From Nevskia sp. (GTDB lineage: Bacteria; Pseudomonadota; Gammaproteobacteria; Nevskiales; Nevskiaceae): 64,000 bases of DNA. Location: NCBI GenBank assembly GCA_023229645.1, contig JALNYU010000005.1:1-64000 (forward strand), written 5' to 3'. Within the stretch, counting starts at the first letter, position 1. Each line of letters starts with the position of its first letter. A program made the translations under genes and the position numbers. Shown piece by piece: positions 35,541 to 45,603 of the stretch. The notes beneath the pieces are model-generated. The model saw only the letters and a list, made by a program, of their open reading frames with translations. It was not told where the DNA came from and did not search any database.

Positions 35541-35570
35541 GGCCAGCGTTACTGAACAGTAACGCCGGCC
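35541..35570. terminator. Strong hairpin, probable transcription terminator
   Basis: GGCCAGCGTTACTG pairs with CAGTAACGCCGGCC around AA; 13 of 14 positions pair, the exception being one A/C opposition. It lies 14 bp beyond the stop of the lipoprotein gene (read on the minus strand) and upstream of the GFA gene. It probably ends the lipoprotein transcript. Confidence 0.75.
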
Positions 35571-35583
35571 TTGCTCGTTTCGT

Positions 35584-36162
35584 TTACTGTGCAGCGCTCG
35601 GCCATTCGGCACCGGCGGTGCAGTTTTCGACAAACAGCTGGTTATTGCGGCTATCGTTCGGAATGTAGACTTGATTCGCCGATGATTTCGGCAGCGTCAG
35701 GCCATCCTTACAGTCAGCACTCTGGCCGGGGCCGATTACGACGTGCGAACCGGGCTTGATCGTGCACACGGTGACGCGATCCAAGCCGCTCCATTCCGGG
35801 CAAATATCTTCTTCTTTCTGATAGCGCTCGCGCGGGCCGTGCGGCTGATCCAGCGACCACCAGCTGCCGTAAACGGTGTACGCCCGGGTGCTATCCCAGA
35901 CTCGATAAACCGTCACAGGTTGTTCAGCCGCAAACACACGGCCGGCGCAGAGCTTGCCCTGCCCAGACGGCCCCTGCGCGGCCTGCAGCAACGCCGGGTC
36001 GTCCGTCGGCACGAGGCCTTTCGGCGGCGTGAGGATGGCGCCGGCACAAACCTGACCGTCGATCCCAACCGGACTATTGTCTTGCGGCTTGGGGACAATG
36101 GCGCAGCCGGCGAGAAAAATTACAGCCAGATAAAAATAACGATGTACCAATCTAGTACGCAT
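35584..36162 (-). CDS. Predicted lipoprotein of unknown function
   Basis: 192 residues. The signal sequence ends in the lipobox FLAGC with Cys20. The mature part is rich in Pro, Gly and Cys, with several Cys residues (VCAGA, LCAGR, DICPEW, VTVCTI, ENCTAG) that may form disulfides in the periplasm. The phrases QVCAGAILTPPKGL and KLCAGRVF repeat a theme but no family was recognised. It stands alone, with a hairpin after it. Confidence 0.65.
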   Translation of the reverse strand: MRTRLVHRYFYLAVIFLAGCAIVPKPQDNSPVGIDGQVCAGAILTPPKGLVPTDDPALLQAAQGPSGQGKLCAGRVFAAEQPVTVYRVWDSTRAYTVYGSWWSLDQPHGPRERYQKEEDICPEWSGLDRVTVCTIKPGSHVVIGPGQSADCKDGLTLPKSSANQVYIPNDSRNNQLFVENCTAGAEWPSAAQ

Positions 36163-36528
36163 AGTGACAACTCCTAAAATTTTTCGATAACAAAATTTTT
36201 GCCGCTAGAACACGCTGGCGCCACGCATCGTTAAAGCTTGCTAACGTAGTTGGCGGTGAGATCAACGGCAGAAAAGAAATTTGCTGGTGTGGTTTGGCCA
36301 GCCAACGGCTGACAGCGCCGCACTGCTTGCTGTGGCAGTCTTCCGGCAGCAAGAAACCATCTCAGCCGAGTAGAACGCCTCCCTGTCTGCTGAACTCGGA
36401 TGCAACGCACTGCGGACGCCCCCGATAACAGCGCCTTCGCTTCAGCGTGCCATTCCTAGGCGCATGGAAGCAACTCCGAATTCACCGTGCGGCGGGTAAC
36501 CTCAGCGAAAACATCCCGCCCGGTTCCG
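36163..36528. other. 366-bp gap between two minus-strand genes
   Basis: No gene is seen. The end nearest the lipoprotein is A+T-rich (AAATTTTTCGATAACAAAATTTTT) and should carry its promoter. The remainder is G+C-rich without repeats that stand out. Confidence 0.6.
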
Positions 36529-37332
36529 CTATACCAACAAACGCGCGGTTTCAACGCCGTAGTAATCGCGTAATAGCGCATACAACCGCGGATGTTCGCG
36601 CTGTAGTTCGGCGCCGCTTTGGAAATAGGCTTCGGTAGCGACGGCGAAAAATTCTTGCGGACCTTCGAGGCCATAGTCGTCGAGGACGACAGACGGATGC
36701 TCGTGCAAACGGTCGAATTCCGCGCGCATCACTTTCGACCATTGGCCGTAGTCGGCAAGCTTAGGTGCGCCCGGCGAGCCGGGGTTTTCGTCGTCAAGCT
36801 GATGTGCGAATTCATGGACGACAACGTTATGTGGCGCGCCATTTAGTGCCGCTTGCACGTCTTCCCAAGACAGCACAACGCGCTGGCCATTCCAGGATTC
36901 GCCCATGCGCAACTGCGGACTATCGCTGACCAAACCCAGCTCGTCCGGCTGTTGGTGCCGGACCCAAAACGCGCTGGGATAAACCAACACGGCGTGCAAG
37001 CTGCGGAATACGTGGGCATCAGGACGCAGCACGAGCAGACAGGCGAGGCCGGCGATCAGTACGCGCATTTCGTCGGTCACGCTGAGGCCGTTGCAGCCGA
37101 TGAAACGAACATCGGCCAGGAACTCGCGCGTGCGCCGCTCGTGTAGCACGCGCTGCTCCGGCTTTAGCAAGGCCAACAACGGCATGCGGGCGCGCATGAG
37201 GCTGCGCCATTCATTCGGAAACGGCAGTCGCTCTCGGCGCCGCTTCAAATAGCGGCCGCGCAGAAACCACACGGCGAGAATGGCGGCGATTAGCGCGACA
37301 AGAAAATCGCTGGCGTTAGCGGCGAGCGTCAT
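36529..37332 (-). CDS. mtfA: MtfA-like zinc peptidase (Mlc titration factor family)
   Basis: 267 residues. The zinc-binding motif is VVHEFAHQLDDENG-like (HEFAH followed by the third ligand in the GLEGPQEFFAVATEAYF segment). The N-terminal hydrophobic helix (FLVALIAAILAVWFLRGRY) may anchor it in the membrane. E. coli MtfA is a peptidase that binds and inactivates the glucose repressor Mlc. No Mlc gene is seen here, so the regulatory link may not apply. Confidence 0.88.
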   Translation of the reverse strand: MTLAANASDFLVALIAAILAVWFLRGRYLKRRRERLPFPNEWRSLMRARMPLLALLKPEQRVLHERRTREFLADVRFIGCNGLSVTDEMRVLIAGLACLLVLRPDAHVFRSLHAVLVYPSAFWVRHQQPDELGLVSDSPQLRMGESWNGQRVVLSWEDVQAALNGAPHNVVVHEFAHQLDDENPGSPGAPKLADYGQWSKVMRAEFDRLHEHPSVVLDDYGLEGPQEFFAVATEAYFQSGAELQREHPRLYALLRDYYGVETARLLV

Positions 37333-37439
37333 CGGGAAAGAGATTGAGGATCAGCAACCGTCATGGGTGCGGTGCCGATAAAGATCAAGACCCCGCTGCG
37401 TTTGATCGCCGCGGCGTGCCAACAGCAGCGCCGGTGCGG

Positions 37440-37622
37440 TTACCAGTAACTGCTTTTGTCGTCAGGGTCTTCATCGTCCGGCGCCTTCGGCGCTTGCTTC
37501 TCGTCGCGCGCTTTCGTATTGGCGCGCCGGGCGCGGTAGTGCGAGACCGCGCGCAGCGTTGCGAACGGGCCGACGATCAACGCGACGACCAGAATCAGAA
37601 CGCCGATCAGCGTGCCGTTCAT
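37440..37622 (-). CDS. Small membrane protein of unknown function
   Basis: 60 residues from ATG 37622, which overlaps the stop of the helicase gene (ATGA). One N-terminal membrane helix (TLIGVLILVVALIVGPFATL), then a strongly charged tail rich in Arg, Lys, Asp and Pro. Overlap with the helicase gene suggests coupled translation. No family was recognised. Confidence 0.6.
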   Translation of the reverse strand: MNGTLIGVLILVVALIVGPFATLRAVSHYRARRANTKARDEKQAPKAPDDEDPDDKSSYW

Positions 37623-39940
37623 AAGGCTTGCAGATTGGCGTACGCCAACATCAACCATTTGGTGCCGGCCTCGCGGAATTTCACTTCGATGCGCGTGCGC
37701 TCGCCGTCGCCGTCAAAACTCAAAACCGTGCCTTCGCCGAATTTAGCGTGTTGTACGCGGTCGCCAAGCCGGAAGCCGCCCGGGCCGATGCCAGTAGTTG
37801 CGGCGCTCATCGTCGTGCGGGCGGGCGGCGCATCGCTGCTGCGCCCGTAGCGGCCGCTGGCGTAGGCGTTCGGTCCACCGCCGCCGTAGCTGGCGCCGGA
37901 ATAGCCGCCGCTGCGCGACGCGGGATCAAACATCGGCCGCTGCAAGCCGGCCCGCGGCCGGGTTTCGACCAGCGTTTCGGCCGGAATATCTTTCAAGAAA
38001 ACGGACGGTGCGCCGAGATGTTCCTGGCCGTGAATGCGCCGCACTTCGGCGTAACTCAGGTACAGCTGCTGCCGTGCACGGGTGATGCCGACATAGGCCA
38101 AACGGCGTTCTTCTTCGAGGCTGCCGTCGTCTACCGCCCGCTGGTGCGGGAACAAACCGTTTTCCATGCCGACTAGGAACACGACGGGAAACTCCAAGCC
38201 TTTGGCCGCGTGCAGCGTCATCAGCTGCACGCAATCTTCGCCTTCGCCGGCTTGGCGCTCGCCGGCTTCGAGCGCGGCGTGGGCGAGGAAGGCATTCAAT
38301 GGCGATAGGTTTTCGTCTTCCGGCAGGCGCTCAAAGCCGCGCGCGGCGTTGACCAATTCATCAAGGTTTTCCAGCCGCGCTTCGGCCTGCTCGCCCTTCT
38401 CTTTCTTGTAATGCTCGCGCAAGCCGGAGCGTTCAATCGCGGTTTCGATTGTCTGCGCCAACGTTTGGGTCGCGGTATCCGCCGCCAGCGCATCGACCAA
38501 GCCGACGAACAGCTTCAGATTGCCCGCGCTGCGGCCGAGGCTGGCGCCAGCGTTGTTCGCCGCCTGCCACAGTGAAGTGCCGGCCTCGCGGGCGATCTGG
38601 CGCAGGCGTTCGATTGTCGTCGCGCCGATGCCGCGCGCGGGCGTGTTCACGGCGCGCTCGAAGCTGGCGTCGTCGTCGCGCATCGCGACCAAGCGCAGAT
38701 ACGCCAGTGCGTCTTTCACTTCCATGCGCTCGAAAAAGCGCAGGCCGCCGTAGATGCGGTACGGCACGCGGTGCCGGATCAAGGTTTCTTCGAGCACGCG
38801 CGACTGGGCGTTCGAGCGATACAAAATCGCCAAATCGGCGTGGCGGCAGCGGCCGTCGAGGTGCGCTTTCATACGGTTGACGACGAACTCGGCTTCGTCG
38901 TACTCGTTGAACGCGGCGTAGAGCTGGATCGGCTCGCCGTCGCCATCTTCGGTCCACAAATTCTTGCCGAGGCGGCCGCTGTTACGGGCGATCAAGCCGT
39001 TGGCGGCTTTTAGGATCGTGCCGGTTGAGCGATAGTTTTGCTCCAGGCGCACGGTTTCGGCGCCGGGAAAGTCCTTCGCCAGCTTCAGCATGTTTTCAAC
39101 TTTTGCGCCGCGCCAGCTATAAATCGACTGATCGTCGTCACCCACCGCGAACAGCGTGCCGCTATTGCCGGCAAGCACGCGCAGCCACGCGTATTGCAGT
39201 GTATTGGTATCCTGGAATTCGTCGACCAGGACGTGCCGGAAGCGGTTGCGATAATGGGTTTGAATTTCGAGGTTGTCGCGGCACAGCTCGTGCGCGCGCA
39301 GCAGCAGCTCGGCGAAGTCGACCACACCATTGCTTTCGCATTGCGCCTGATATGCGCTGTAAATTCGCACCAGCTGGCGTTGCGCAAAGTCGCCGAAGTC
39401 GGAGAGATCGCCTGGACGCCGGCCTTCTTCTTTTTGGCCGTTGATCCAGCCGGTGACGATTTTCGGCTGCCACTGCTCTTCGTTCAGGTCTAGCGCGCGA
39501 ATTACGCGCTTAACCAAGCGCTGCTGATCGTCGGCATCGATGATCTGGAAGTTCTGCGCCAGCCGCGCCTCTTTCCAATGCAGGCGCAACATGCGATGGG
39601 CGATGCCATGAAACGTGCCGACCCACATTGTCCGCACTGGAACGTCGATCAGCTGCTCAATCCGGCCGCGCATTTCCGCAGCCGCCTTATTGGTAAAGGT
39701 CACCGCGAGTATCGAGTGCGGCGAAACATGCTCCACCGCGACCAGCCAAGCGATGCGGTGCGTCAGCACGCGGGTTTTGCCGGAGCCAGCGCCGGCCAAT
39801 ACCAACCGGTGTTCGGGCGGCGCGGTAACCGCTTCGCGCTGCGCCGGGTTCAGCATCGACACCAGCCGGACAACCGCCGGATCGGCGGCATCAGGAACAT
39901 AGCCGGCGTACGCGGCGGGAAAATCGGTGGATTTAGACAT
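37619..39940 (-). CDS. uvrD: UvrD/Rep-type superfamily 1 DNA helicase
   Basis: 773 residues from ATG 39940 (MSKSTDFPAAYAG); an upstream in-frame ATG would add non-conserved residues. Motifs: Walker A GAGSGKTRVLTHR (about 50-62), VDEFQDTN (motif II), GDDDQSIYSWRGA (III), EQNYRSTGTIL (IV), LMTLHAAKGLEF (V) and YVGITRARQQLYL (VI). The C-terminal end with LGDRVQHAKFGEGTVL is the Tudor-like tail of UvrD/PcrA. It acts in nucleotide-excision and mismatch repair. Confidence 0.95.
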   Translation of the reverse strand: MSKSTDFPAAYAGYVPDAADPAVVRLVSMLNPAQREAVTAPPEHRLVLAGAGSGKTRVLTHRIAWLVAVEHVSPHSILAVTFTNKAAAEMRGRIEQLIDVPVRTMWVGTFHGIAHRMLRLHWKEARLAQNFQIIDADDQQRLVKRVIRALDLNEEQWQPKIVTGWINGQKEEGRRPGDLSDFGDFAQRQLVRIYSAYQAQCESNGVVDFAELLLRAHELCRDNLEIQTHYRNRFRHVLVDEFQDTNTLQYAWLRVLAGNSGTLFAVGDDDQSIYSWRGAKVENMLKLAKDFPGAETVRLEQNYRSTGTILKAANGLIARNSGRLGKNLWTEDGDGEPIQLYAAFNEYDEAEFVVNRMKAHLDGRCRHADLAILYRSNAQSRVLEETLIRHRVPYRIYGGLRFFERMEVKDALAYLRLVAMRDDDASFERAVNTPARGIGATTIERLRQIAREAGTSLWQAANNAGASLGRSAGNLKLFVGLVDALAADTATQTLAQTIETAIERSGLREHYKKEKGEQAEARLENLDELVNAARGFERLPEDENLSPLNAFLAHAALEAGERQAGEGEDCVQLMTLHAAKGLEFPVVFLVGMENGLFPHQRAVDDGSLEEERRLAYVGITRARQQLYLSYAEVRRIHGQEHLGAPSVFLKDIPAETLVETRPRAGLQRPMFDPASRSGGYSGASYGGGGPNAYASGRYGRSSDAPPARTTMSAATTGIGPGGFRLGDRVQHAKFGEGTVLSFDGDGERTRIEVKFREAGTKWLMLAYANLQAL

Positions 39941-40030
39941 CGCCCATTTTAGCGGGCGCAGCCCGGCTGCATCCGAAATGCCGAGGCTGGGCATCCAATG
40001 CCTACGAAACCGGCCCAGGAACGACGCGGC

Positions 40031-40939
40031 ATGACCATGCAATTGCAGATTCGCGATTTATCAAAGAAATACCCGAACGGCGTACAGGCATTGGACCGGG
40101 TTTCGCTGACGATCAAGCCCGGCATGTTCGGCTTGCTCGGCCCGAACGGCGCCGGTAAATCAACGTTGATGCGCACGCTGGCGACGCTGCAGCAGGCCGA
40201 CAGTGGCAGCGCGATGCTCGGCACGCTGGACGTGCTGCAACAGCCGCAACAAGTGCGGGAAATTCTCGGCTACTTGCCGCAGGATTTCGGCCTGTATCCG
40301 AAAGTATCGGCAGTCGATCTACTTGATCATCTCGCGCGCCTCAAAGGCTTGGTCGATAGCGCGCAGCGGCGCGAAGTTGTGGCCTCGCTGCTGCAGCGGA
40401 CCAACCTTTACGAGGTGCGCAAACAAGCGCTCGGCGGCTTTTCCGGCGGCATGCGGCAGCGCTTTGGCATCGCCCAGGCGTTGCTCGGCGCGCCGAAGCT
40501 CATCATCGTCGACGAGCCGACGGCCGGCCTCGATCCGGAAGAACGCGTGCGCTTTCACAATCTGCTGGCCGACATCGGTGAGGACGTGATCGTGATTCTG
40601 TCAACGCACATCGTCGGCGATGTCGCCGATCTCTGCGCCAGCCTCGCGGTGATCAACAAAGGCCGTGTGTTGTTACACGGCGAGCCGGCAACGCTGGTGG
40701 CCAGCGTCGAGGGCCGGATCTGGCGCAAAGTCGTGGCAAAAAACGACGTTGCGGCGATCAAAACCCGCTTGCCGGTGATCTCAACGCGGCTGCAAACCGG
40801 GCGCACGATCCTGCGCGTCTACGCCGAAACGGCGCCCGATACCGGCTTCGAGCCGATCACCGCAGATCTTGAAGACGTCTATTTTTGCGCGATCCACGGC
40901 CATATCGGTGGCGCTCAGCCGCTGGCTGCGGCCGCCTGA
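40031..40939 (+). CDS. ABC transporter ATP-binding protein
   Basis: 302 residues from ATG 40031; a second ATG 6 bp later is possible. Walker A GPNGAGKSTL, Q-loop LPQDFGLY, signature GGFSGGMRQR, Walker B LIIVDEPTAGLDP and the H-loop ILSTHIVGDV are all intact, so it should hydrolyse ATP. A C-terminal extension of about 80 residues follows the ATPase. It is 9 bp before the permease/peptidase gene and is surely its partner. Confidence 0.93.
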   Translation: MTMQLQIRDLSKKYPNGVQALDRVSLTIKPGMFGLLGPNGAGKSTLMRTLATLQQADSGSAMLGTLDVLQQPQQVREILGYLPQDFGLYPKVSAVDLLDHLARLKGLVDSAQRREVVASLLQRTNLYEVRKQALGGFSGGMRQRFGIAQALLGAPKLIIVDEPTAGLDPEERVRFHNLLADIGEDVIVILSTHIVGDVADLCASLAVINKGRVLLHGEPATLVASVEGRIWRKVVAKNDVAAIKTRLPVISTRLQTGRTILRVYAETAPDTGFEPITADLEDVYFCAIHGHIGGAQPLAAAA

Positions 40940-40948
40940 GCGCGCGCC

Positions 40949-43900
40949 ATGTGGACCATTGCATTATTTGAACTACGCGCGCGCCTGGGTCTGCTTTCGA
41001 CTTGGCTCTATTTCAGCCTTTATGGCCTGCTCGCCGGGCTTTGGATGGCCGCTGCGGGCGGTGCTATTGCCGGCGCATCGGTTTCGTTCGGCAGCGAGAA
41101 AGTTTTCATCAACAGCCCATTCGCGTTAGCGCAGGCGATCACGATTCTTGGCTTCATGGGCGTAACAATCGTCGCGGCGATGATGGGCCGTGCCGTGCAA
41201 CAAGACTTTGAGCACGGCACATTCCATTTCTTTTTCACCGCGCCGATCAAAAAACGCGACTACTTCTTCGGCCGCTTTATCGGTGCTTATTTAACGCTAT
41301 GCGTGGTGTTTATCGGCATCGCGCTCGGGCTCGTCGTCGGTTCGCACTGGCCCGGCGTTGATACCGCGCACGTCGCGCCGTTTTCGGCCGTCGCGCTACT
41401 GAAGCCTTATCTGTTCATCTTGATGCCGAACCTGCTCTGGCTCGGCGGTGTGTTTTTTGTGTTGGCGGCGCTGACGCGGCAGATTGCGCCGGTCTATATC
41501 TCCGGTGTTGTTGTGCTCGTCGGCTATTTGCTGGGCTTCAACTTGCTGCAAGACATCGAAAACAAAACGCTGGCCGGATTAATCGATCCAATTGGCTCGG
41601 TGCCGATCAGTATCTTAACCCGCTATTGGAGCGTCGCCGAAAAAAATACGCAGCAACTGCCGCTCACCGGTTTGTTGCTGTGGAATCGTGCGATCTGGCT
41701 GGCGTTCGGCGTCGTGGTTATCACCATCGGTTACCGCCGCTTCCAGATGGTTGTGGCTTCGGTCGGCAGCGTTAAATCGGAGAAGAAATCGCGTAACGGT
41801 AGCGCCCCGAAGCCAGCTTCGACGGGCGCGGTCAGCGCCGCTACGCCGCTACGTTTGGATCGCCGTGCCGGCGTCTATCTGCGCATGTTGCCGTCGATGG
41901 TTCGGCTCTATCTGACCGAAACGATCAAGCGGCCCCGGTTTTATATCGTCGTGCTCGCGGCGGTGGTCTTTATCACCGTCAGCGCTAGCAATCTCGATAA
42001 CATTTACGGCACCAATACCTATGCGCTGACCTACAAAGTGTTGGAGGCGACCTCTGGCTTATTCGCGCTGTTCATCTTGGTGATCACGGCGATCAATGCT
42101 GGCGAGTTGATCTGGCGCGAGCGCGACGCCCGCTGTGACGAAATCACCGATAGCTGCCCGGTGCCCGCATGGCTGCCGTTCAGCGCAAAGTTACTGACCT
42201 TATTCGCGATTCAGGCGCTATTACTAGCCGTCGTCATGCTCTGCAGCATCGCGATTCAGCTGGGCCACGGCTACACCCGTCTCGAAATCGGCCACTACTT
42301 ATTCGACCTTTACCTGCTGCAATGGCCGGGCTATCTGATACTCGCGGCGATGGCTGTCGCGATCCATGTGTTCATCAATCAGAAATATCTCGGCCATTTC
42401 CTCGTCGTGCTGTTTTTCGTCGCGGTGCTGAAGCTGCCGGACTACGGTTTCGAAGATCGCTTGTATCTGTATGGCAGCGTGCCGGATGTCGTCTATTCCG
42501 ACATGAACGGCTACGGCCATTTCCTCCCGGCCATTCGCTGGTTCCAACTCTACTGGGGTGCGGCGGCGGTGTTGCTGCTGCTGCTTGCGAACCTGCTTTG
42601 GCCGCGCGGCAAGGACACGGCATTGACGGCGCGCGTGCACGATTTGCGACACCGTGCCGGGCCTGCTTCGCTAGTGGCTGCAAGCGTTGCAGGGCTGACG
42701 TTCATCGGCAGCGGCGTTTGGATTTTCCACAATACGCACCAACTGAATCCATTTTTAAGTCAGTACGATCGGCAACAGCAGCGCGCCGAGTACGAGAAGC
42801 GTTATAAGGCGCTGGCGCTAGCGCCGCAGCCGCGGATCACTGCGGTAACACTGAATGTCGATTTCTACCCGCACGACCACCGTGCGCACATCGTCGGCAC
42901 GTATACGCTGGCTAATAAAACCACTGAGCCAGTACGTGATCTTTACATCAACCTGCCGACGACGGTGACGGTAAAGACCTTTGCCGCCGATAGTCCACTG
43001 ACGCTGGCCGACGCCGAGCCGGCCTTGTACTGGCGTCATTACCAATTGGCGACGGCGTTGGCGCCGGGCGCAACGATGCCGCTGCACTTCGATCTCGAAT
43101 ATGCAACACGTGGTTTTGGCAACGACGGTGCCTCGCCGCAGATACTCGATAACGGCACGTTTTTAAATGCCGCGCTAAGCCCCGAAACCACCGTGCTGCC
43201 GAGCTTGGGCTACCGCGAAAGCACAGAGCTAAGTGCCGACCGTGAGCGGAAGAAATTTGGCTTGGCGCCGAAGCCGCGCGCGCACGATCTCGACGATGCC
43301 CACGCCCAGCAAAGCGGCCTGACCAGCGATGGCGACTGGATCCACTATTCGGCAACGCTGAGCACCGATGCCGACCAAATGGCAATGACATCCGGCGATC
43401 TTGATCGAGAATGGACTGAAAAAGGTCGCCGTTATTTCCATTACAAAATGGATACCGACATGGCCAATGTCTATTCACTACAGTCGGCGCGTTATGCGGT
43501 GAAACGTGATCGCTGGACCGGCGCCGATGGCAAGCCGGTTGCAATCGAAATCGATTATCAACCCGGCCATGAATGGAATCTTGACCGCATGGTCGCCGGC
43601 GTAAAGGATTCACTGGACTATTTCAGCAATAACTTCGGCCCGTACCAACATCACTTGGTTCGGATTCTCGAATTTCCGAGGTTCTCCCACACCACGGCGT
43701 TTGCCGAATCGTTTCCGAATACGATTCCATTTAATGAAGCCATTGGTTTTACTGCGAAAGTAAATGACGCCGATCCGAAGGACGTTGATTATCCGTATTT
43801 CGTCACCGCGCACGAGGTTGCCCATCAATGGTGGGCACATCAAGTTATGCCGGCGGACGTTGAAGGCGGCGCGTTTATCACCGAGAGCTTGGCCGAATAC

Positions 43901-44587
43901 TCGGCGCTGATGGTGCTCAAGCATAAGTACGGTGACGCGAAGATGAAGCGCTTCTTCAAATACGAGCTGGACCGCTATTTGAGCGGCCGCGGCATGGAAA
44001 GCAAACAGGAACTGCCGCTGTACCGCACCGATGGCGTGGCCTATGTGCACTACCGCAAGGGCTGCTTAGCGCTGTACGCGCTGCAGGATGCGATCGGTGA
44101 AGACGCAGTGAACCGCGCGCTGGCAGCGTTTGTTGCGAAATGGCGCTTTGCCGGCCCACCGTACGCGACCTCGCGCGATCTGCTGGCCGAGTTCCGTGCC
44201 GTGACGCCCGCTGCGCAACAACCGCTGATCGAAGATTGGTTTGAGACCATCACGCTGTACGACAACCGCGCAACCGCGGGCAGTTACCGCGAATTAGCCG
44301 ATGGCCAGTATGAAGTTACGCTGATGATCAAAGCGCGCAAGCTGCGCGCCGACGGCGGCGGCGCCGAAACGGAAGCCGCATTGGATCAAGACATTGATAT
44401 CGGCGTGTTCGACGATAAAAATCTGCCGCTGTACCTGCAGAAGCAGAACGTAACCAGCGGCGAACACACGCTGAAAGTGGTTGTCACCGGCCAGCCGGCA
44501 AAAGCGGGGATCGACCCGCTAAACAAGCTGATTGACCGTACTCCGGACGACAATAGCATCGTGTTGGAGAAACGGGCCGCCGGATAA
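40949..44587 (+). CDS. ABC-2-type permease fused to an M1-family metallopeptidase
   Basis: 1212 residues. The N-terminal ~600 residues contain two sets of membrane helices of the ABC-2 type with linkers. The remainder is an exported M1-like domain: HEVAHQWW with H955, E956 and H959, then the next zinc ligand E979 in TESLAEYSAL. The Tyr expected further on may lie in AYVHYRKG. All zinc ligands are present, so the peptidase should be active outside the inner membrane. The fusion is a known type (permease/M1 aminopeptidase). What it exports or cleaves is unknown. Confidence 0.88.
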   Translation: MWTIALFELRARLGLLSTWLYFSLYGLLAGLWMAAAGGAIAGASVSFGSEKVFINSPFALAQAITILGFMGVTIVAAMMGRAVQQDFEHGTFHFFFTAPIKKRDYFFGRFIGAYLTLCVVFIGIALGLVVGSHWPGVDTAHVAPFSAVALLKPYLFILMPNLLWLGGVFFVLAALTRQIAPVYISGVVVLVGYLLGFNLLQDIENKTLAGLIDPIGSVPISILTRYWSVAEKNTQQLPLTGLLLWNRAIWLAFGVVVITIGYRRFQMVVASVGSVKSEKKSRNGSAPKPASTGAVSAATPLRLDRRAGVYLRMLPSMVRLYLTETIKRPRFYIVVLAAVVFITVSASNLDNIYGTNTYALTYKVLEATSGLFALFILVITAINAGELIWRERDARCDEITDSCPVPAWLPFSAKLLTLFAIQALLLAVVMLCSIAIQLGHGYTRLEIGHYLFDLYLLQWPGYLILAAMAVAIHVFINQKYLGHFLVVLFFVAVLKLPDYGFEDRLYLYGSVPDVVYSDMNGYGHFLPAIRWFQLYWGAAAVLLLLLANLLWPRGKDTALTARVHDLRHRAGPASLVAASVAGLTFIGSGVWIFHNTHQLNPFLSQYDRQQQRAEYEKRYKALALAPQPRITAVTLNVDFYPHDHRAHIVGTYTLANKTTEPVRDLYINLPTTVTVKTFAADSPLTLADAEPALYWRHYQLATALAPGATMPLHFDLEYATRGFGNDGASPQILDNGTFLNAALSPETTVLPSLGYRESTELSADRERKKFGLAPKPRAHDLDDAHAQQSGLTSDGDWIHYSATLSTDADQMAMTSGDLDREWTEKGRRYFHYKMDTDMANVYSLQSARYAVKRDRWTGADGKPVAIEIDYQPGHEWNLDRMVAGVKDSLDYFSNNFGPYQHHLVRILEFPRFSHTTAFAESFPNTIPFNEAIGFTAKVNDADPKDVDYPYFVTAHEVAHQWWAHQVMPADVEGGAFITESLAEYSALMVLKHKYGDAKMKRFFKYELDRYLSGRGMESKQELPLYRTDGVAYVHYRKGCLALYALQDAIGEDAVNRALAAFVAKWRFAGPPYATSRDLLAEFRAVTPAAQQPLIEDWFETITLYDNRATAGSYRELADGQYEVTLMIKARKLRADGGGAETEAALDQDIDIGVFDDKNLPLYLQKQNVTSGEHTLKVVVTGQPAKAGIDPLNKLIDRTPDDNSIVLEKRAAG

Positions 44588-44648
44588 GTCCGGCGGCATC
44601 CGCTGCAACGGGGCGGCTCGTGACGCCGCCGTTGTCCGCCGCCCGCGA

Positions 44649-45383
44649 TTACGCCCTGAAGCTTCGTTTGCGGATCCACATGTTGAGCAACTCGACGGCC
44701 AACGAAAACCCCATTGCAAAGTAGACGTAGGCTTTTTCAATGTGGATGTCGAAACCTTCGACGACCAATACCGCGCCGATCAGCACCAGGAAGGCCAGTG
44801 CCAGGGTCTTGATCGTCGGATTTTGATCGACGAAACGGGAAACTGGGCCGGAGAAGAACATCATCACGATGATCGCCACAACGATCGCCGAGATCATCAC
44901 CGGCAACGCCAGATCCTGCGGCAGCGTCGTTGTCATGCCGACGGCGGTGATCACCGAATCGAGCGAAAAGACGATATCCAGCACCATGATCTGCAGGACG
45001 ATGGAAACGAATTTAGCCACCCTGCCGCCGGTAGGGCCATCATGTGCGGCTTCGTCGCCCATCAGCAGCAGCTCTTTGCCGCTCTTGTAAATCAGGAAAA
45101 TGCCGCCGCCGATGAGGATCAAATCACGGCCGGAAATTTCGTTGCCTGCGATGCTGAACAGCGGCTGCGTCAGACGCGCCAGCCACGATACGGATACCAG
45201 CAGCGCGATCCGCGTCAGCATTGCGCCTGCTAGACCCAGCGTACGCGCGCGCGCTTGCTGTGCCAGCGGCAATTTCGCCGCCATGATCGACAAGAAAATG
45301 ATGTTATCGATCCCCAATACGATCTCAAGCGCGGAAAGCGTCAGGAAGGCAACGATAATTTCAACGTCAAACAAGGCGCTCAT
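44649..45383 (-). CDS. TerC family integral membrane protein
   Basis: 244 residues, about seven helices. TerC hallmarks: LSALEIVLGIDNIIFLSIMAAKLP, the LTRIALL segment, DLILIGGGIFLIYKSGKEL, and DIVFSLDSVITAVGM. The conserved Asp residues in IDNI and LDSV line the presumed metal pathway. Members are linked to tellurium resistance or manganese efflux; the ion is not decidable here. Convergent with the permease/peptidase gene. Confidence 0.92.
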   Translation of the reverse strand: MSALFDVEIIVAFLTLSALEIVLGIDNIIFLSIMAAKLPLAQQARARTLGLAGAMLTRIALLVSVSWLARLTQPLFSIAGNEISGRDLILIGGGIFLIYKSGKELLLMGDEAAHDGPTGGRVAKFVSIVLQIMVLDIVFSLDSVITAVGMTTTLPQDLALPVMISAIVVAIIVMMFFSGPVSRFVDQNPTIKTLALAFLVLIGAVLVVEGFDIHIEKAYVYFAMGFSLAVELLNMWIRKRSFRA

Positions 45384-45603
45384 CGGGATCACGATCGTGG
45401 GGTAGGGTCATTATGACGCAAAGCGCGAGGCGCAGGCCGGGACGAGCACCGCGCGCAGAAAAGCAACGATAAAGTCGAGCGTAAGCCTGGGTTCAGCTCG
45501 ATCCGAAAAAATAACAAGCTTTCATGTGAATGTAATACGCACGTCATCGTCGCTTTATCTACGTTTGATAAATTTCCTACGGGAAAATAGGAGACTGGGA
45601 CCG

